Positions 40,352-48,188 of a DNA stretch of 64,000 nucleotides are shown one piece after another. The DNA comes from Rhodophyticola sp017644125. GTDB lineage: Bacteria > Pseudomonadota > Alphaproteobacteria > Rhodobacterales > Rhodobacteraceae. The position numbers and the translations under genes were made by a program. The DNA is taken from NCBI RefSeq assembly GCF_042140125.1, contig NZ_CP159473.1; one strand, 5' to 3'. The notes under the pieces are model-generated. The model was not told the origin of the DNA. It worked only from the letters and a program-made list of their open reading frames with translations, and did no database searches. The first letter of the stretch is position 1. Each line of letters opens with the position of its first letter.

Positions 40352-40839
40352 AGCGACAGCTCCCGCGCGATGAAACCCGCGATGCCGGCAGTGTCGTCCA
40401 GATCGAAGACGGGGCGATCCAGATCATGCGCACTGTCGCTGGCCACGGCGCGGATGGTCGGATCGTCCGGCGCAAGCAGCCGCTGGCCGGCGGCGGCGCG
40501 ATAGGCCTCGATCTTGGGATGGGGGCTGCGCTTGTATCCTTCCACAAGAACCAGATCGACGGGCGACAAGCGGGCCAGCAGCGCATCGAGCGACGGCTCC
40601 GGCGCGCCGCGCAGTTCGGCCATAAGCGCCCATCGGGCTCCCGATGCCAGAAGCACCTCGGTCGCGCCGGCCTGACGGTGGCGGAAACTGTCCTTTCCGG
40701 GCTGATCGACATCGAAGGCGTGATGGGCATGTTTGAGCGTGGACACCGACAGGCCCCGGGAGGTGAATTCGGCCACGAGACGTTCCATGAGGCCGGTCTT
40801 GCCGGTGTTCTTCCAACCGGTGACACCCCAGAGTTTCAT
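40348..40839 (-). CDS. mobB: Molybdopterin-guanine dinucleotide biosynthesis adaptor MobB
   Basis: 163 residues, GTP-binding protein. Walker A is GWKNTGKTG; LVEGYKRSPHPKIE is the MobB switch region. It assists MobA in attaching GMP to molybdopterin. ATG 40839 overlaps the mobA stop (ATGA) and its stop overlaps the DUF429-like ATG. Confidence 0.93.
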   Translation of the reverse strand: MKLWGVTGWKNTGKTGLMERLVAEFTSRGLSVSTLKHAHHAFDVDQPGKDSFRHRQAGATEVLLASGARWALMAELRGAPEPSLDALLARLSPVDLVLVEGYKRSPHPKIEAYRAAAGQRLLAPDDPTIRAVASDSAHDLDRPVFDLDDTAGIAGFIARELSL

Positions 40840-41441
40840 GGCAGCATTCCTTCGGCGACGGCGAGGTCGTCGGGCGTGTTGACGTTGAAGAACGGATCGA
40901 ACGGGGTTGCCGGGAACATCGCGCTGGCGGCGCCGTGCCGGTCGGTCCAGAGAACGACCTTGCGCAGGCCGCCGGCCAGCGCCTCCCTCAGGTCGTCGCG
41001 AAGCGCGACGGGCCAGAGCCCGAAGGTCGGGTGGCGCAGCAGCTTGTGCGGGCCGGGCGTGGCGGCCAGCGCGATCTGCGCGCCCTGCATCTCGGCGGCC
41101 CGGGTCAGACGGCTGACCAGATCAGCCGGAAAGAACGGCGTGTCCGCAGCGGCGGTGACGATATGGCTGACCCCCTGCACCGCGGCCCAGTCGAGACCGG
41201 CAAGCACCCCCGCCAGAGGGCCGGGATGATCGGCCACCCCGTCGGGCAGAACCGGCAGGCCCAGATCGGCGAAACGCGCGGGATCCCCGTTCGCGTTCAG
41301 CGCCAGCGTGCTCACCTGTGGGCGGAGGCGGGTGATGACATGCGACAGAAGGCTTTGCCCGCCCAGCATCAGGCGGCCCTTGTCGCCGCCGCCCATGCGC
41401 CGGGCCAGACCGCCCGCGAGGATCACACCGGGGGGGATCAT
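40836..41441 (-). CDS. mobA: Molybdenum cofactor guanylyltransferase MobA
   Basis: 201 residues. GTP-binding N-terminus VILAGGLARRMGGGDKG, then ALNANGD, AADTPFFP and the final FFNVNTPDDL motif. It converts molybdopterin to MGD for DMSO-reductase-family enzymes. It follows fdhD after an 88-base gap and is coupled to mobB. Confidence 0.94.
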   Translation of the reverse strand: MIPPGVILAGGLARRMGGGDKGRLMLGGQSLLSHVITRLRPQVSTLALNANGDPARFADLGLPVLPDGVADHPGPLAGVLAGLDWAAVQGVSHIVTAAADTPFFPADLVSRLTRAAEMQGAQIALAATPGPHKLLRHPTFGLWPVALRDDLREALAGGLRKVVLWTDRHGAASAMFPATPFDPFFNVNTPDDLAVAEGMLP

Positions 41442-41529
41442 GCGTGCCCCCCTGCCGGGGCGTGCGGGCCCGGGCGCGCGGAATGGGAACGGCAGCGCGG
41501 CGGATGAGGCCCGCGTGTCGGCAGATGGT

Positions 41530-42462
41530 TCATTCCGAGGCCCCCTTGCGGCGATGGCGCCGGCCCTCTTCGGGAACCACCGCCATATCCGCGTCCCGCA
41601 CCAGCCTGTTTTCGCCCGCGAGGCAGGTAAACCGCTTGCCCTTGAGCCGGCCGATAAGGGTGAGACCGACCTGGTTCGCGATCTCCACGCCCCAGGCCGT
41701 GAAACCGGACCGCGAGGCGAGAACTGGGATGCCCATCAGCGCGGTCTTGATCACCATTTCCGAGGTCAGGCGCCCGGTCGTGTAAAGGATCTTGTCCTGC
41801 GGGCCGACGCCTTCGGCCCGCATCCAGCCGGCGATCTTGTCGACGGCATTGTGGCGACCCACATCCTCCATATAGACCAGCGGGCGATCCTGCCGGCACA
41901 GAACCGTGCCATGGATCGCCCCGGCCTCCAGATACAGGCTGGGCGTGCGGTTGATCTTGTGGCTGAGCGCGTAGAGCCAGCTTGTGCGCAATTCGGCCGC
42001 CGGCAGTTGCAGCCCCTCCAGCCCGGCCATCATGTCGCCGAAAACCGTGCCGACGGCGCAGCCGCTGGTCCGCGTTTTCTTCTGCAGCTTGGCCTCGTGG
42101 TCGGTCTCGACGGCGGTCCGCACCACGACCACCTCCAGCTCCGCATCATACTCGACGCCGGTCACCTCCTCCCCGGCGGAGAGCATGCCCTGATTGGCCA
42201 GAAAGCCGAGCGCCAGATACTCCGGATAATCGCCGATGGTCATCGCCGTGACGATCTCCCGGGCGTTCAGATAGATGGTGAGCGGGCGTTCCTCCACCAC
42301 GCGGGTGTCGACCGGGCGGCCCGCCTCGTCATGGCCCGCAACAGAGCGCGACAGACCCGCGCGGGCGGGATCGGGGGCGATCAAATAGCCGTGATCTGGC
42401 TCATCAAGAACACTCAATTGCATCTCCGGTGTGCGGACGTTATGGCGGTTGGTGACCGACAC
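41530..42462 (-). CDS. fdhD: Formate dehydrogenase accessory sulfurtransferase FdhD
   Basis: About 310 residues from GTG 42462; ATG 42423 (MQLSVL) is an alternative, but its GGAG touches the ATG. FdhD passes sulfur from IscS to the Mo-bis-MGD cofactor of formate dehydrogenase. Family marks are EERPLTIYLNAREIVTAM, GFLANQGML, and YMEDVGRHNAVDKIAG. The conserved CxxC is CAVG here (RTSGCAVG): the first cysteine remains and the second is glycine. It precedes mobA on the minus strand. No fdh structural genes are nearby in the window. Confidence 0.9.
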   Translation of the reverse strand: MSVTNRHNVRTPEMQLSVLDEPDHGYLIAPDPARAGLSRSVAGHDEAGRPVDTRVVEERPLTIYLNAREIVTAMTIGDYPEYLALGFLANQGMLSAGEEVTGVEYDAELEVVVVRTAVETDHEAKLQKKTRTSGCAVGTVFGDMMAGLEGLQLPAAELRTSWLYALSHKINRTPSLYLEAGAIHGTVLCRQDRPLVYMEDVGRHNAVDKIAGWMRAEGVGPQDKILYTTGRLTSEMVIKTALMGIPVLASRSGFTAWGVEIANQVGLTLIGRLKGKRFTCLAGENRLVRDADMAVVPEEGRRHRRKGASE

Positions 42463-42476
42463 TCTAGAGGCCCCCC

Positions 42477-43184
42477 ATGCCAGCTGCCAGCACCAAAAGC
42501 GCCTATTGGCAAGGCCTTCGCGCCGGGCTGCCGTTTTTGCTCGTGGTGATGCCCTTCGGAATGGTTTTCGGCGTGGCCGCGACCGAGGCGGGCCTGAACC
42601 TTGCGGAGGTTATGGGCTTTTCGGTGCTGGTGATCGCAGGTGCGGCGCAGTTCACCGCGCTTCAGTTGATGACAGAGAACGCGCCGACGCTGGTGGTGCT
42701 GATCTCGGCGCTGGCGGTCAACCTGCGGATGGTGATGTATTCCGCCGCGCTCACCCCCTATCTGGGCGACGCGCCGATCTGGCAGCGCGCGCTGGTCGCC
42801 TATGTGAATTTCGATCAGAACTACGCCCTGTCGGTTCAGGAATACGAGGCGCGGCCCGAACGCCCCATGCCGGAGAAAATCGCGTTCTATTTCGGGGCGA
42901 CCACCCCGCTGGCGCCGGTCTGGCTTCTGGCGACATGGCTGGGGGCGGTTCTGGGCATGCTGATCCCCGCGGAATACGCGCTGGATTTCGCCGTGCCGAT
43001 CGCGTTTCTGGCCCTTGTCGGCCCGGCCCTGCGCACCCTTGCCCATATGGCCGCCGCGCTGACATCGGTGGTCATGGCGCTGGTTTTCGCGGCGGTGCCC
43101 TACAATCTCGGCGTGCTTCTGGCCGCCGCGCTCGCGATGATGGTGGGCGCGGAGATCGAGCGGCGGATGGCGGGGCGCGGATGA
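42477..43184 (+). CDS. azlC: AzlC family branched-chain amino acid exporter subunit
   Basis: 235 residues with about seven membrane helices. LRAGLPFLLVVMPFGMVFGVAA and GAAQFTALQLM are characteristic AzlC blocks. The permease works with AzlD to export branched-chain amino acids. RBS TAGAGG and then ATG 42477. It diverges from fdhD by 14-53 bases, depending on the fdhD start, and is coupled to azlD by ATGA. Confidence 0.92.
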   Translation: MPAASTKSAYWQGLRAGLPFLLVVMPFGMVFGVAATEAGLNLAEVMGFSVLVIAGAAQFTALQLMTENAPTLVVLISALAVNLRMVMYSAALTPYLGDAPIWQRALVAYVNFDQNYALSVQEYEARPERPMPEKIAFYFGATTPLAPVWLLATWLGAVLGMLIPAEYALDFAVPIAFLALVGPALRTLAHMAAALTSVVMALVFAAVPYNLGVLLAAALAMMVGAEIERRMAGRG

Positions 43185-43510
43185 CCTATTCCGATATCGA
43201 GATCTGGCTGATCATCGTCGTTCTGGCCATCGGCACCTTTCTGATCCGGTTTTCCTTTCTGGGCCTGATCGGCAATCGCAAGGGCCCGCCATGGGTTCTG
43301 AGGCATCTGCGCTACACCACCGTGTCCGTGTTGCCGGCGCTGATCACGCCGCTCGTGCTGTGGCCCGACGCCACCGGTGGCCAGCCCGACCCCGCGCGGC
43401 TGGCGGCGGCGGCCATGGCGCTGGCCGTGGGATACCTGATGAAAAGCGCCGTCGGCGCGATCCTCGCGGGGATGGGAACGCTTTATCTGATGCTGTACCT
43501 GACCGGCTAG
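43181..43510 (+). CDS. azlD: AzlD small partner subunit
   Basis: 109 residues with four membrane helices. IGTFLIRFSFLG and RYTTVSVLPALITPLVLWP are AzlD blocks. ATG 43181 overlaps the azlC TGA. The stop shares CTAG with the convergent Lrp-type gene. Confidence 0.9.
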   Translation: MTYSDIEIWLIIVVLAIGTFLIRFSFLGLIGNRKGPPWVLRHLRYTTVSVLPALITPLVLWPDATGGQPDPARLAAAAMALAVGYLMKSAVGAILAGMGTLYLMLYLTG

Positions 43511-43968
43511 ACCGGCAGGGCCGTAGTCTGGACCACGGTTTTCAGCCCGAAGCTGGACTGCATTCGCGCGACGCCCGGCAGGCTTGCCAGACGCTGCCGG
43601 TGGATCCGCGCGAAATCCTCGCTGTCGCGGGCCACGACCTTCAGCAGGTAATCGGCGCTTCCGGCCATGAGATGGCATTCCAGCACATCGGGCACCTGCG
43701 CCACCGCCCGTTCGAACGCCCCGAGCAGTTCATTGGCCTGCCCGCTCAGCCCGATCTCGACGAACACGGTCGTGACCCGGCCCACCGCCCGCGCGTCGAC
43801 CAGCGCCACGTAATCGCGGATCACGCCGGCCTGTTCCAGCCGCTGCACCCGCCTGTGGCAGGCCGAGGGCGACAGGTGAACCTGTTCCGAAAGCTCGGCA
43901 TTGGTCATCCGCCCGTCGCGCTGCAATAGGCGCAGGATGCGCTGGTCCATTTCGTCGATTTCGATCAT
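43507..43968 (-). CDS. Lrp/AsnC-family regulator
   Basis: 153 residues. N-terminal HTH (DQRILRLLQRDGRMTNAELSEQVHLSPSACHRRVQRLEQAGVI) and C-terminal RAM ligand-binding domain (GSADYLLKVVARD). It diverges from alanine dehydrogenase, so it is probably the local activator responding to alanine (as AldR types do). ATG 43968 is used; the frame is open to 43998. An inverted repeat lies at 43983-44017. Confidence 0.93.
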   Translation of the reverse strand: MIEIDEMDQRILRLLQRDGRMTNAELSEQVHLSPSACHRRVQRLEQAGVIRDYVALVDARAVGRVTTVFVEIGLSGQANELLGAFERAVAQVPDVLECHLMAGSADYLLKVVARDSEDFARIHRQRLASLPGVARMQSSFGLKTVVQTTALPV

Positions 43969-43982
43969 TACGCACCCGTTTC

Positions 43983-44017
43983 CCGCAAATTGTCCCACAT
44001 GTCGGAAATTCTTGCGG
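43983..44017. promoter_or_regulatory. Inverted repeat between lrp-type gene and ald
   Basis: Arms CCGCAA (43983-43988) and TTGCGG (44012-44017) are 23 bases apart, with ATT/AAT-like inner pairs and a central ACATGT palindrome (43997-44002) on nearly the same axis. The position between a divergent Lrp-type regulator and its probable target suits an Lrp dimer site. Confidence 0.45.
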
Positions 44018-44102
44018 CAAGCCTGTGAAAACGCAACCAGATTTCAAAGCCTTTCCGAAGAAAACATGCGACATCTGTGCCAGGAATGGGAGGAGACACC
44101 AG

Positions 44103-45221
44103 ATGATTATCGGCTGCCCGAAAGAGATCAAACCGCAGGAATTCCGCGTGGGCGTGACGCCCGTGGCCGCGCGCGAGGCCGTCGCCCATGGCCACAAGGT
44201 GCTGATCGAGGCGGGGGCGGGCATCGGCGCCGGCTTCTCCGACGCGGATTACATCGAGGCCGGGGCGGAAATTGCCGATGGCGCGGCGGATGTCTTCGCG
44301 CGGGCCGAAATGATCGTGAAGGTCAAGGAGCCGCAAGCGGGGGAGCGCAGGATGCTGCGCGAGGGGCAGGTGCTGTTCACCTACCTGCATCTGGCGCCGG
44401 ACCCGGATCAGACCAGGGATCTTCTGGCCTCGGGCTGCACCGCGATTGCCTATGAGACCGTGACCGACCGGAACGGCGGCCTGCCGCTTCTGGCCCCGAT
44501 GTCGGAGGTTGCGGGGAAACTGGCGCCGCAGATGGGCGCATGGACCCTGCAGAAGGCCAATGGCGGGCGCGGCGTGCTGATGGGCGGCGTGCCCGGTGTC
44601 GGACCCGCCGAGGTGGTGGTGATCGGCGGCGGCGTCGTGGGCACCCATGCGGCCCGCGTGGCCGCGGGCATGGGCGCGAAGGTGACGGTGCTGGACCGGT
44701 CGCTGCCGCGGATGCGGTATCTGGACGATGTCTTCGGGGGGCAGTTCGGCACGCGCTATGCCAGCGCCGGGAACACCGCCGAACTGGTCGCGCAGGCCGA
44801 TATGGTGATCGGCGCGGTTCTGGTGCCCGGTGCGGCGGCGCCCAAACTGGTCAGCCGGGCGCAACTGTCCGACATGAAACCGGGCGCGGCGATCGTGGAT
44901 GTGGCGATCGATCAGGGCGGTTGCTTCGAGACCTCGAAGGCCACCACCCATCAGGATCCGATCTACGAGGTCGACGGGATCATGCATTACTGCGTTGCGA
45001 ACATGCCGGGGGCGGTTGCGCGCACCTCGACCCTGGCGCTTGGCAACGCAACGATGCCGTTCCTGATCGCGCTGGCCGACAAGGGCTGGAAGCAGGCCTG
45101 CACCGACGATCCGCATCTGCTGGACGGGCTGAACGTGCATGCCGGCAAGCTGACGAATTATGCCGTGGGCAAAGCGCTCGGCATCGACGTTCTGTCGCCC
45201 AGTCTGGCGCTGAAAGCCTGA
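44103..45221 (+). CDS. ald: Alanine dehydrogenase
   Basis: 372 residues. NAD-dependent interconversion of L-alanine with pyruvate and ammonia. Catalytic residues K75 (VKVKEP) and H96 (YLHLAPD) are present. The nucleotide loop is VVIGGGVVGTHAA, and GAAIVDVAIDQGGCFETS and YCVANMPGAVARTST are family marks. ATG 44103 follows GGGAGGAGACACCAG. Divergent from the Lrp-type gene. Confidence 0.96.
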   Translation: MIIGCPKEIKPQEFRVGVTPVAAREAVAHGHKVLIEAGAGIGAGFSDADYIEAGAEIADGAADVFARAEMIVKVKEPQAGERRMLREGQVLFTYLHLAPDPDQTRDLLASGCTAIAYETVTDRNGGLPLLAPMSEVAGKLAPQMGAWTLQKANGGRGVLMGGVPGVGPAEVVVIGGGVVGTHAARVAAGMGAKVTVLDRSLPRMRYLDDVFGGQFGTRYASAGNTAELVAQADMVIGAVLVPGAAAPKLVSRAQLSDMKPGAAIVDVAIDQGGCFETSKATTHQDPIYEVDGIMHYCVANMPGAVARTSTLALGNATMPFLIALADKGWKQACTDDPHLLDGLNVHAGKLTNYAVGKALGIDVLSPSLALKA

Positions 45222-45230
45222 GCCGTCAGG

Positions 45231-45785
45231 TCAGGCGGCGGCCCATTTGATCGAGCATCCCATCGACGGGATCTGATCTTCCGGGCCGCGGCCGGTTTCC
45301 GCGACCTGCCGCATCGCCTCGAACAGGTCGCGGCGCAGATCTGTGGGGCCGGCTTTTGCCCGCGAGGCATCGAGTCTGCCCCGGTATTGCAGCGCGCCGT
45401 CGGCATTCAGGCCGAAGAAATCGGGCGTGCAGGCGGCCCCGTAGGCGCGGGCAACGGATTGATCCGCATCATGGAGATAGGGAAGGGAAAACGCCCGCTC
45501 CCTGGCCATTGCGACCATGCCGTCGAACCCGTCAACCGGGTACTGGACCGGATCGTTGGAACAGATTGCAGCAAAACCCACGCCATGCGGGGCCAGATCG
45601 CGCGCATCCCGCACAAGACGGTCGATGACGGCCAGCACATAGGGGCAATGGTTGCAGATAAAGGCGATGACGGTGCCATTCGGCCCCATCACATCGCGCA
45701 ATCCATAGCGCCGCCCATCGGTTGCGAGCAGATCGAAATCGGGCGCGGCCCAGCCGAAATCGCAGACGGGAGCGGTAGCGGCCAT
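45231..45785 (-). CDS. Thioredoxin-fold redoxin (AhpC/TSA-like)
   Basis: 184 residues. Active-site-like NHCPYVLAVIDRL near residue 45 gives CxxxV with single N-terminal cysteine, later VGFAAICSND and a C-terminal SMGCSIKW. This is the PRX-like 'thioredoxin family' type that carries NHCPYV rather than a CxxC, so it may reduce peroxides or bind thiols; the reaction is unsure. The gene faces ald, and its stop is nine bases from ald's. Confidence 0.85.
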   Translation of the reverse strand: MAATAPVCDFGWAAPDFDLLATDGRRYGLRDVMGPNGTVIAFICNHCPYVLAVIDRLVRDARDLAPHGVGFAAICSNDPVQYPVDGFDGMVAMARERAFSLPYLHDADQSVARAYGAACTPDFFGLNADGALQYRGRLDASRAKAGPTDLRRDLFEAMRQVAETGRGPEDQIPSMGCSIKWAAA

Positions 45786-45846
45786 GATCTGTCTCCTTGC
45801 ATCGTTTGGACCGGCTTCAAATGTACCGGCCCGTCGCGGGACATGC

Positions 45847-45874
45847 AAAGGCCCGCCGTAACCGGCAGGCCTTT
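45847..45874 (-). terminator. Hairpin downstream of mscL
   Basis: Seven-base arms AAAGGCC/GGCCTTT enclose an inner GCCG/CGGC stem with a TAAC loop and one mismatch. On the minus strand it ends in TTT about 17 bases after mscL, so it should terminate mscL and separate it from the redoxin gene. Confidence 0.65.
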
Positions 45875-45890
45875 ACCCGTCGAAACCGGT

Positions 45891-46322
45891 TCAGGCGCGT
45901 TTCAGCGAATCCCGGATCTCGATCAGGATATCCAGTTCGGAGGGGCCGGTTTCCACTTCGGGCGCCACCTCGTCGGGTTTTTCGGCGGCGGCTTTCACCT
46001 TGTTCACGAAGCGCACCAGCATGAACACCACGACGGCGATAATCAGGAAATTGATCACCGCCATCGCGAAGGCACCCCATGCGAAGATCGAAGCGCCCGC
46101 TTCTCTTGCGGCCTCCAAAGATGCACCCGCCGGCACCTCGCCGGCCAGCACGAGGTAGTTGTTGGTAAAGTCCAGACCACCAGTGAAAAGCCCGATGAAC
46201 GGGTTGATGAGATCGGCCACCATCGACGACACGATCGCCGTGAACGCCGCGCCGATGATAATGCCGACGGCCATATCCATGACATTGCCCTTGGCGATGA
46301 AATCCTTGAATTCGTTAAGCAT
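45891..46322 (-). CDS. mscL: Large-conductance mechanosensitive channel
   Basis: 143 residues, two membrane helices (about 18-40 and 76-100) around a periplasmic loop, with the N-terminal FKDFIAKGNVMDMAVGIIIGAAF signature and the charged C-terminal bundle. Opens under membrane tension to release osmolytes. ATG 46322 is the family start (MLNEFKDF). Confidence 0.96.
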   Translation of the reverse strand: MLNEFKDFIAKGNVMDMAVGIIIGAAFTAIVSSMVADLINPFIGLFTGGLDFTNNYLVLAGEVPAGASLEAAREAGASIFAWGAFAMAVINFLIIAVVVFMLVRFVNKVKAAAEKPDEVAPEVETGPSELDILIEIRDSLKRA

Positions 46323-46488
46323 TGGTCGATCCTGTTTTGTCCTGTTATCCCTCTGTGCGGACGCCGGGCGCACGCCTCTACGGTGCCTCCGCGCACAATC
46401 GCATGCGCATAGTGATACATTTTCGGCTCTGGCCCAATGGGAAAGGGTGGCTATGTGTCACCCCTGACCCTAAACCGAAGGTGCATTC

Positions 46489-47187
46489 ATGGCCGATCTT
46501 TCCGCATTTCCCATCACCGCCCGCTGGCCCGCGTCCGACCCGGACGTGATCCAGCTTTATTCCTTTCCCACGCCGAACGGCGTGAAGGCCTCCATCGCGC
46601 TGGAAGAAACTGGTCTGGCCTATGAGGCGCATCGGGTCACGCTGGCCGATGCGGATGTGAAAAGCGAGGCGTTCCTGTCGCTGAACCCCAACAACAAGAT
46701 CCCGGCCCTCATCGACCCGAACGGACCCGGGGGCGCACCCATCGGGCTGTTCGAATCCGGCGCGATTCTGATCTATCTGGCCGAGAAGACGGGCCAGTTG
46801 ATCGGCGACGGCCCGGCGGAGAAATACAAGGCCATCCAATGGGTCATGTTCCAGATGGGCGGGATCGGCCCAATGTTCGGGCAGCTTGGCTACTTCGCGA
46901 AGTTCGCCGGTGCCGAGATCGAGGATCCGCGGCCCCGGGAACGCTATCTGAACGAGGCCAAGCGCCTTCTGGCCGTGCTTGACCGCGAACTGGAGGGCAA
47001 GAGCTGGATCACCGGCAGCTATTCCATCGCCGACATCGCCATCGCGCCATGGCTGCGCGGCCTTGATTTCTATGGCGTGAAAGAGGCCGTGGGCTGGGAC
47101 GGCTACGGCAATGTGGTGGCCTATCTCGACCGGTTCCTGGCGCGCCCGGCCGTGCAGAAGGGCCTTGTGACGCCGCCGCGCGACTAG
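46489..47187 (+). CDS. Glutathione S-transferase (YfcG/YghU-like)
   Basis: 232 residues. GST N-terminal thioredoxin fold IQLYSFPTPNGVKASIALEE, the substrate segment NPNNKIPALIDP and the glutathione contact ESGAILIYLAE are present, then a helical C-terminal domain with SYSIADIAIAPW. Serine or threonine near TPNG, as in Nu-class enzymes, suggests disulfide-bond reductase activity with glutathione. ATG 46489 has a weak upstream GAAGGTG. Confidence 0.9.
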   Translation: MADLSAFPITARWPASDPDVIQLYSFPTPNGVKASIALEETGLAYEAHRVTLADADVKSEAFLSLNPNNKIPALIDPNGPGGAPIGLFESGAILIYLAEKTGQLIGDGPAEKYKAIQWVMFQMGGIGPMFGQLGYFAKFAGAEIEDPRPRERYLNEAKRLLAVLDRELEGKSWITGSYSIADIAIAPWLRGLDFYGVKEAVGWDGYGNVVAYLDRFLARPAVQKGLVTPPRD

Positions 47188-47407
47188 CACCGGACCGGCG
47201 CGTTTCCGCAAGATCGGCTTCCCACTGGGGCCGACCTTGCACTTGCAAGCCCCGCCAGTTGCCTGCGCGCCCCCTTCATGGCCGCGGTTTAACCTGAGGC
47301 ATAGCGGGGCGGCTTCGCCCATGTGTTGATACTACCCGAAGCTCCCGCCGTCCTGCGGCGGGGGCCTCTGAACAATGGCGCCATCATGCAGGGATCGGAG
47401 GTATCAC
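47188..47407. other. Intergenic region after GST with two GC hairpins
   Basis: 220 bases. Two short hairpins occur: GGGCG-GCTT-CGCCC at 47307-47320 and CCCGCCG-TCCTG-CGGCGGG at 47344-47362. Neither has a T-run. They could mark the end of the GST transcript, and the rest should hold the promoter of the following SDR gene. No coding sequence is apparent. Confidence 0.5.
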
Positions 47408-48178
47408 ATGACTGAACTGACCGGGAAAACAGCAATCATCACCGGCGGCGCGGCGGGCATCGGCCTGGAAACCGCCCGCCTGTTTCTGGACAGGGGTGCG
47501 AAGGTCGCTATTGTCGATCTGGAACAGGGCAGACTGGATGAAGCCGCCCGCGATCTGGACGCGGGCGACGCGCTTCTGACCATTGCCGCCGATGTCTCCT
47601 CTGCCGAAGACACCCGGCACTATGTGGACCGGACCGTCGCGGAGTTCGGCGGGATAGACATCTTCTTCAACAACGCCGGGATCGAGGGCAAGGTCGCTCC
47701 TCTGATCGAACAGGATATCGCGGATTTCGACAAGGTCATGGCGGTGAATGTGCGGGGCGTGTTTCTGGGCCTGCAACATGTGCTGCCGGTGATGATGAAA
47801 CAGGGCCACGGCAGCATCATCAACATGTCGTCGGTCGCAGGCCTGAAAGGCAGCCCGAATGTCGCGCCCTACATCACCTCGAAACATGCGGTCGTGGGCC
47901 TGACGCGTGCCGCCGCGATTGAAGCGGCAGCCGCCAATGTCCGCGTCAACTCCGTCCATCCCTCGCCGATCAATACACGTATGATGCGCGCGCTTGAGGA
48001 AGGGTTCAATCCCGGTCACGGCGCCGAGGTGAAGGAGCAACTGGAACACAGCATTCCGCTGGCCCGCTACGGCGAGGCGGGAGATGTGGCCAATCTGGTG
48101 CTGTTTCTGGCCTCCGACGCATCGGCCTTCATCACCGGCGCGCAGTATCCGGTGGATGGCGGCATGGCGGCTGGGTGA
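47408..48178 (+). CDS. Short-chain dehydrogenase/reductase
   Basis: 256 residues. Cofactor loop TGGAAGIGLETA, D of ADVSS, NNAG, catalytic S (MSSVAG), Y/K (YITSKHA) and the ending ITGAQYPVDGGMAAG are classical SDR features. Asp after the second strand (AIVDLE) favours NAD(H). Substrate unknown. ATG 47408 follows GATCGGAGG. It converges with the GMC oxidoreductase gene. Confidence 0.9.
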   Translation: MTELTGKTAIITGGAAGIGLETARLFLDRGAKVAIVDLEQGRLDEAARDLDAGDALLTIAADVSSAEDTRHYVDRTVAEFGGIDIFFNNAGIEGKVAPLIEQDIADFDKVMAVNVRGVFLGLQHVLPVMMKQGHGSIINMSSVAGLKGSPNVAPYITSKHAVVGLTRAAAIEAAAANVRVNSVHPSPINTRMMRALEEGFNPGHGAEVKEQLEHSIPLARYGEAGDVANLVLFLASDASAFITGAQYPVDGGMAAG

Positions 48179-48188
48179 CGCCCCTCTG

